NCBI RefSeq assembly: GCF_915070105.1
Contig: NZ_CAJZFJ010000002.1
Coordinates: 1 to 63,812, forward strand
Length of the DNA stretch: 63,812 nt
Direction: 5' to 3'
DNA from: an uncultured Porphyromonas sp.
Lineage (GTDB): Bacteria > Bacteroidota > Bacteroidia > Bacteroidales > Porphyromonadaceae
The translations under genes were made by a program, and so were the position numbers. Under the pieces are notes generated by a model that worked only from the letters and a program-made list of their open reading frames with translations, did not search any database and was not told the DNA's origin. Below, in pieces: positions 60,596 through 63,812 of this stretch; positions within the stretch are counted from its first letter, which is position 1, and each line of letters opens with the position of its first letter.

Positions 60596-62594
60596 TAGTA
60601 TTAACTTCTTCTTGTGTCGTAGTATTCTCAGGAGTCTCCGAGGGGGAAGCAGAGCCTTGGCTAGCTTCATTGGCCTGCATCAGCTCATCGGTGCGGCTGA
60701 TCCACTGACGCTTACCGAAGATATGCTCCACATCCTCCGTATAGATCACCTCACGATCCAGTAGGAGCTGAGCCAGCTGCTGGAGTCCCTCAGCATGCTC
60801 GCCTAGGAGCTTCTTAGCACGCTCATACTCTCTGCGTACGATGTCGGTAGCCTCTCGGTCGATGAGCTCTGCTGTCTTATCACTATAGGGCTTCGTGAGT
60901 CCATAGCCATCACCCTGCATATCGTAGTAATTGATATGGGGTAGGTTCTCACTCATACCATAGTAAGCGACCATTGCATAGGCTATCTTGGTCGTATGCT
61001 CTAGGTCATTGGCTGCCCCAGTAGAGATACGTCCGAGGAAGATCTCCTCGGCAGCACGTCCTGCCAGCGTAGCACACATCTGGTCGAGGAGTGCCTGTGT
61101 GGTGGTGATCTGTCGCTCCTCGGGGAGGTACCATGCAGCCCCTAGAGCCTTACCTCGGGGGACGATCGTTACCTTCACTAGAGGATTAGCATACTTCAGG
61201 AACCAGCTGACCGTAGCGTGACCAGCCTCGTGGATAGCGATACTGCGTCGCTCCTCCTCGGTCGTGATCTTATTCTTCTTCTCTAGGCCACCTACGACTC
61301 GGTCGATGGCATTCATGAAGTCCTCACGAGAGACGAACTCCTTCTCCGCACGTGCTGCGATCAGTGCTGCCTCATTACATATATTGGCAATATCTGCCCC
61401 AGAGAACCCTGGCGTACGACGTGCTAGTAGATCAATATCTACCGTATCATCGATCTTGAGGGGACGCAGATGCACGAGGAAGATCTCCCGACGATCATTC
61501 ACATCAGGTATATCCACATAGATCTGTCTATCGAAGCGTCCTGCACGTAGGAGCGCAGAGTCAAGGATATCGGCTCGGTTCGTTGCCGCGAGGACAATGA
61601 TACCACTGTTTGTCCCGAAGCCATCCATCTCGGTCAGGAGCTGGTTTAGAGTATTCTCACGCTCATCATTCCCGCCAAGGTTGTTGTTCTTACCTCGAGC
61701 ACGTCCGACGGCATCGATCTCATCGATGAAGATGATACAGGGAGCCTTCTCCTTAGCCTTCTGGAAGAGGTCACGCACACGTGACGCACCCACCCCCACA
61801 AACATCTCGACGAAGTCTGAACCGGCTAGTGAGAAGAATGGGACATGTGCCTCTCCTGCCACGGCCTTAGCCAGCAGAGTCTTACCTGTACCTGGAGGGC
61901 CCACGAGGAGGGCGCCCTTAGGGATCTTACCCCCGAGCTGAGTGTACTTAGCGGGGTTCTTCAGGAAGTGTACGATCTCCTCGATCTCTACCTTGGCCTC
62001 ATGTAGGCCTGCCACATCCTTGAAGGTCACCGAAGTGCTCTCCTTCTCATATAGCTGAGCCTTGCTCTTGCCTATACTGAAGATGCCACCTCCTGACATA
62101 CCTCCGCCACCACCTGCTCCACCAGCCCGGCGCATCATATAGGACCAAAAGGCGATCACCAAGATGAAGGGTGCAAAGCTAAGGAGCATACTGAGGAGAC
62201 TTGAGCGGGACTCCTTATAGTGCACATGTGCTGTGATACCACTCTCCTCATAGAACTGGGAGAAGCGATCCACCGTCGGGATCTCCGTGGTGAGCGTACG
62301 CTCGGTGCGCTGCTGATTGCGTCCCAGCAGAGGGGAGTTCTTAGAGAAGATACTATCTGCAGCCTGAGAGGTCAATAGCCCTACAGCTGTCTTCTCACCC
62401 CGATCCACAGTGATCTGCGTGAAGGCATTGTTGCGTGCGATACGCTGGAACTCATCCCAGCTAAGGGACTTCGTCTCTCCGAAGCCTCCATCCCAGAGGA
62501 AGAGTCCTCCGAGCAAGCCGATGATGATCGCATAGATCCACAGCTCATTGAAGCGGAAGAGCTTACCTGGCTTCTTCCCGTTGTTTTGTATCAT
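60579..62594 (-). CDS. ftsH: ATP-dependent zinc metalloprotease FtsH
   Basis: 671 aa membrane-anchored AAA+ protease that degrades misfolded membrane and regulatory proteins. Two transmembrane segments (about 15-35 and 135-155) flank a periplasmic domain. A Gly-rich linker (RRAGGAGGGGGMSGGG) precedes the AAA+ domain with Walker A GPPGTGKT (about 231) and the SRH region; the zinc site HEAGH is at 455-459. The C-terminus is Ser/Thr/Glu rich. It is downstream of DUF4180 and overlaps cdsA. Confidence 0.96.
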   Translation of the reverse strand: MIQNNGKKPGKLFRFNELWIYAIIIGLLGGLFLWDGGFGETKSLSWDEFQRIARNNAFTQITVDRGEKTAVGLLTSQAADSIFSKNSPLLGRNQQRTERTLTTEIPTVDRFSQFYEESGITAHVHYKESRSSLLSMLLSFAPFILVIAFWSYMMRRAGGAGGGGGMSGGGIFSIGKSKAQLYEKESTSVTFKDVAGLHEAKVEIEEIVHFLKNPAKYTQLGGKIPKGALLVGPPGTGKTLLAKAVAGEAHVPFFSLAGSDFVEMFVGVGASRVRDLFQKAKEKAPCIIFIDEIDAVGRARGKNNNLGGNDERENTLNQLLTEMDGFGTNSGIIVLAATNRADILDSALLRAGRFDRQIYVDIPDVNDRREIFLVHLRPLKIDDTVDIDLLARRTPGFSGADIANICNEAALIAARAEKEFVSREDFMNAIDRVVGGLEKKNKITTEEERRSIAIHEAGHATVSWFLKYANPLVKVTIVPRGKALGAAWYLPEERQITTTQALLDQMCATLAGRAAEEIFLGRISTGAANDLEHTTKIAYAMVAYYGMSENLPHINYYDMQGDGYGLTKPYSDKTAELIDREATDIVRREYERAKKLLGEHAEGLQQLAQLLLDREVIYTEDVEHIFGKRQWISRTDELMQANEASQGSASPSETPENTTTQEEVNTNEQPN

Positions 62595-62732
62595 CTACTC
62601 TTTATATTCGTTCGTAGTCACATCTAGGGGCTTCATCAGACTATCCCCCTCTCAGTACTGCTACAACAAAGACTATACCACCTTAGTTGCGTAGGCGGCA
62701 CCTATCCAGACCTATCCCTGCATGCCGAGAGT

Positions 62733-63080
62733 CTACCTCAAAGCATCCTCTCGAGTCGAGACAAATCGGATCTGTCCTCTAGCATTACTCTCACGGATAA
62801 AGTCTCTTAAGCTAGGGCTAGCGTACTGGCCGAAGTCTCCTATGAGGGTTAGTGACATAGCATATTGGGCGAACTTCTGGAGGATATCACCAGCTAGTCT
62901 ATTCTTAAGCACAAAGAACTCAGGTGTCACATTATGCTCGTAGATTACCACCCCGTCAAATCCTTGATAGGACATATTACCTATCAGGTCTAAGGCATCC
63001 TCTACCGTGGCGAGAATGACTTGATCGGATATGACCTCTGCTAGCAGTCTGTCTCCGACTTTATGAGTCTTCACCTCCAT
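62733..63080 (-). CDS. DUF4180 protein
   Basis: 115 aa, no signal peptide. Begins MEVKTHKVGDRLLAEVISDQVILATVEDAL and ends in LRDFIRESNARGQIRFVSTREDAL; the blocks FDGVVIYEHNVTPEFFVL and RLAGDILQKFAQYAMSLTLIGDF are typical of DUF4180. The function is unknown. Its Bacteroidota neighbours elsewhere are often other genes, so its place upstream of ftsH may be a local arrangement. A TAnnTTTG box lies at 63159-63166. Confidence 0.8.
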   Translation of the reverse strand: MEVKTHKVGDRLLAEVISDQVILATVEDALDLIGNMSYQGFDGVVIYEHNVTPEFFVLKNRLAGDILQKFAQYAMSLTLIGDFGQYASPSLRDFIRESNARGQIRFVSTREDALR

Positions 63081-63158
63081 ATATTATATAGGTATATCTA
63101 TTGCAATGGGGGCAAATCCCTCACACAATGCACTAGCCCACCTCCCCTCTTACTAGCA

Positions 63159-63166
63159 CAAAGGTA
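63159..63166 (-). promoter_or_regulatory. Candidate -7 box for DUF4180 (and perhaps ftsH-cdsA)
   Basis: TACCTTTG on the minus strand, 79 bp before the ATG at 63080. Confidence 0.4.
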
Positions 63167-63627
63167 ACCATTTGTACGGGGGAAGTGATACGAGTGCTGG
63201 AATAAGGTCTGGCACTCCCTAATAGTAGAAGAGTATAGCTAACACTGCTATCCTAGTAGTAACTCCTATAGATGCTCACTAGCAACATTAATCTAGGCTC
63301 AACATCCCTAGACGTACTTTCCCATACTCAATCCTTTTTTACTCCCCTCATATAGCGGCAATATATGTCATCTCGGATATACAGCCCCATCCACTCAAAG
63401 GATACGCAGGATACAGCCCTCATATATATACTACGAGATTGTGGCCAAGGCATATACAAAGTCACATCGTCATATATAAAGTAACAGACATGGTAGGAAT
63501 AAAGAATGTGAGTACACAGATATGCTTCCCATTACAAAACTAAGGGCACAATCGTAAATAACTCCATTTCTAAAAATGCCCATAACTTAGAAATCATTTT
63601 ATAGAAAGCCTAAAGAGGTATCCCAAA
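63167..63627. other. AT-richer intergenic region
   Basis: About 460 bp with no supported gene or ORF. Base composition is more AT-rich than the genes around it (several TATATA runs near 63430-63480). Confidence 0.5.
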
Positions 63628-63812
63628 TAGCCACCTTTGAAACAGGGCTGACGCATAATCTCGCTCGCACACTCCTGCCTTTGGATCTTTTGGGGTATTA
63701 TTTCATATCCAAGGGAGCCTTAGCCCATCACTAAAGATCCTAGGTATTATCCCCAATGAATAGACATACAAGCGAGCCCTAGAGAGGAGATACTTAGAGC
63801 GCACTTGTGTAC
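63628..63812 (+). repeat. Dispersed 22-bp palindrome element, copy D (truncated by window edge)
   Basis: The left flank (AGGGCTGACGCATAATCTCGCTCGC... to ATACTTAGAGCG) matches the inverted copy B at 32514-32708 over about 165 bp with few differences. The first palindrome unit begins at 63807 and runs off the window. Confidence 0.85.

Overview
The window reads as part of a Bacteroidota chromosome, most likely a Porphyromonas or close relative with a fairly high GC content. The evidence is the TamB/TamL outer-membrane assembly pair, the DUF4292/EnvC/TPR cluster, a meso-diaminopimelate dehydrogenase, a TonB receptor with a carboxypeptidase-regulatory N-domain, many lipoproteins, a SAM methyltransferase of the PG_1098/THUMP-like type, and many -7 boxes of the Bacteroidota form TAnnTTTG. 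A GH2 glycosidase, a sulfatase and nagB suggest a species that uses host glycans rather than an asaccharolytic one. The species cannot be fixed from the sequence alone.

Layout. 1-3.2 kb: 3' end of a TamB-like gene followed by tamL (plus strand). 3.2-15.5 kb, all minus: serS, rpmA, rplU, a small GlsB-type membrane protein, an orphan lipoprotein, two tandem paralogous secreted proteins, mdh, a second complete tamB-like gene, tRNA-Thr(CGT) and a conserved hypothetical. 15.6-18 kb minus: a CoA-transferase and trmD. 18.8-25.3 kb plus: a four-gene operon of TonB receptor plus three lipoproteins, probably an uncharacterised ligand (perhaps metal) uptake system. 25.4-32.2 kb minus: clpB, a methyltransferase and a GH2 enzyme. 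32.8-34 kb plus: a DUF59 Fe-S factor and lpxH. 34.2-40 kb minus: sulfatase, then ddh-lgt-flavodiiron protein-nagB. 40.9-56.6 kb minus: one long co-directional run, TPR-DUF4292-envC-ribF, seven glycosyltransferases (four GT4-like including a recent tandem duplicate, three GT2), a ketopantoate-reductase-like gene and an M64 peptidase. 57.2-58 kb plus: a DUF2807 lipoprotein. 58.2-63.1 kb minus: DUF4180, ftsH, cdsA and a GH10-like (DUF187) lipoprotein.

The most unusual material lies between genes. (1) A dispersed element occurs four times (about 6.2, 32.5, 56.9 and 63.8 kb). Its core is three 18-bp palindromes of the form GTRTACACGYGTGTACAC at an exact 22-bp period, with flanks conserved in sequence and spacing. 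(2) Two arrays of abutting 23-bp repeats sharing a CTCRGTA core lie at 40.27-40.43 kb and 48.66-48.73 kb. (3) Very strong hairpins at 6.5 and 18.2 kb carry the same CTCRGTAWGARCGCT-like word, which also appears in the flank of the 22-bp element. These look like one related family of intergenic mobile or regulatory repeats, similar in architecture to the BrickBuilt MITEs described in P. gingivalis, although identity with them was not tested.

Functionally the window is dominated by envelope biogenesis: TamB/TamL, LpxH, Lgt, Ddh, EnvC, CdsA, FtsH and a glycosyltransferase cluster. It also carries nutrient acquisition (TonB system, GH2, sulfatase, NagB, M64) and core housekeeping genes.
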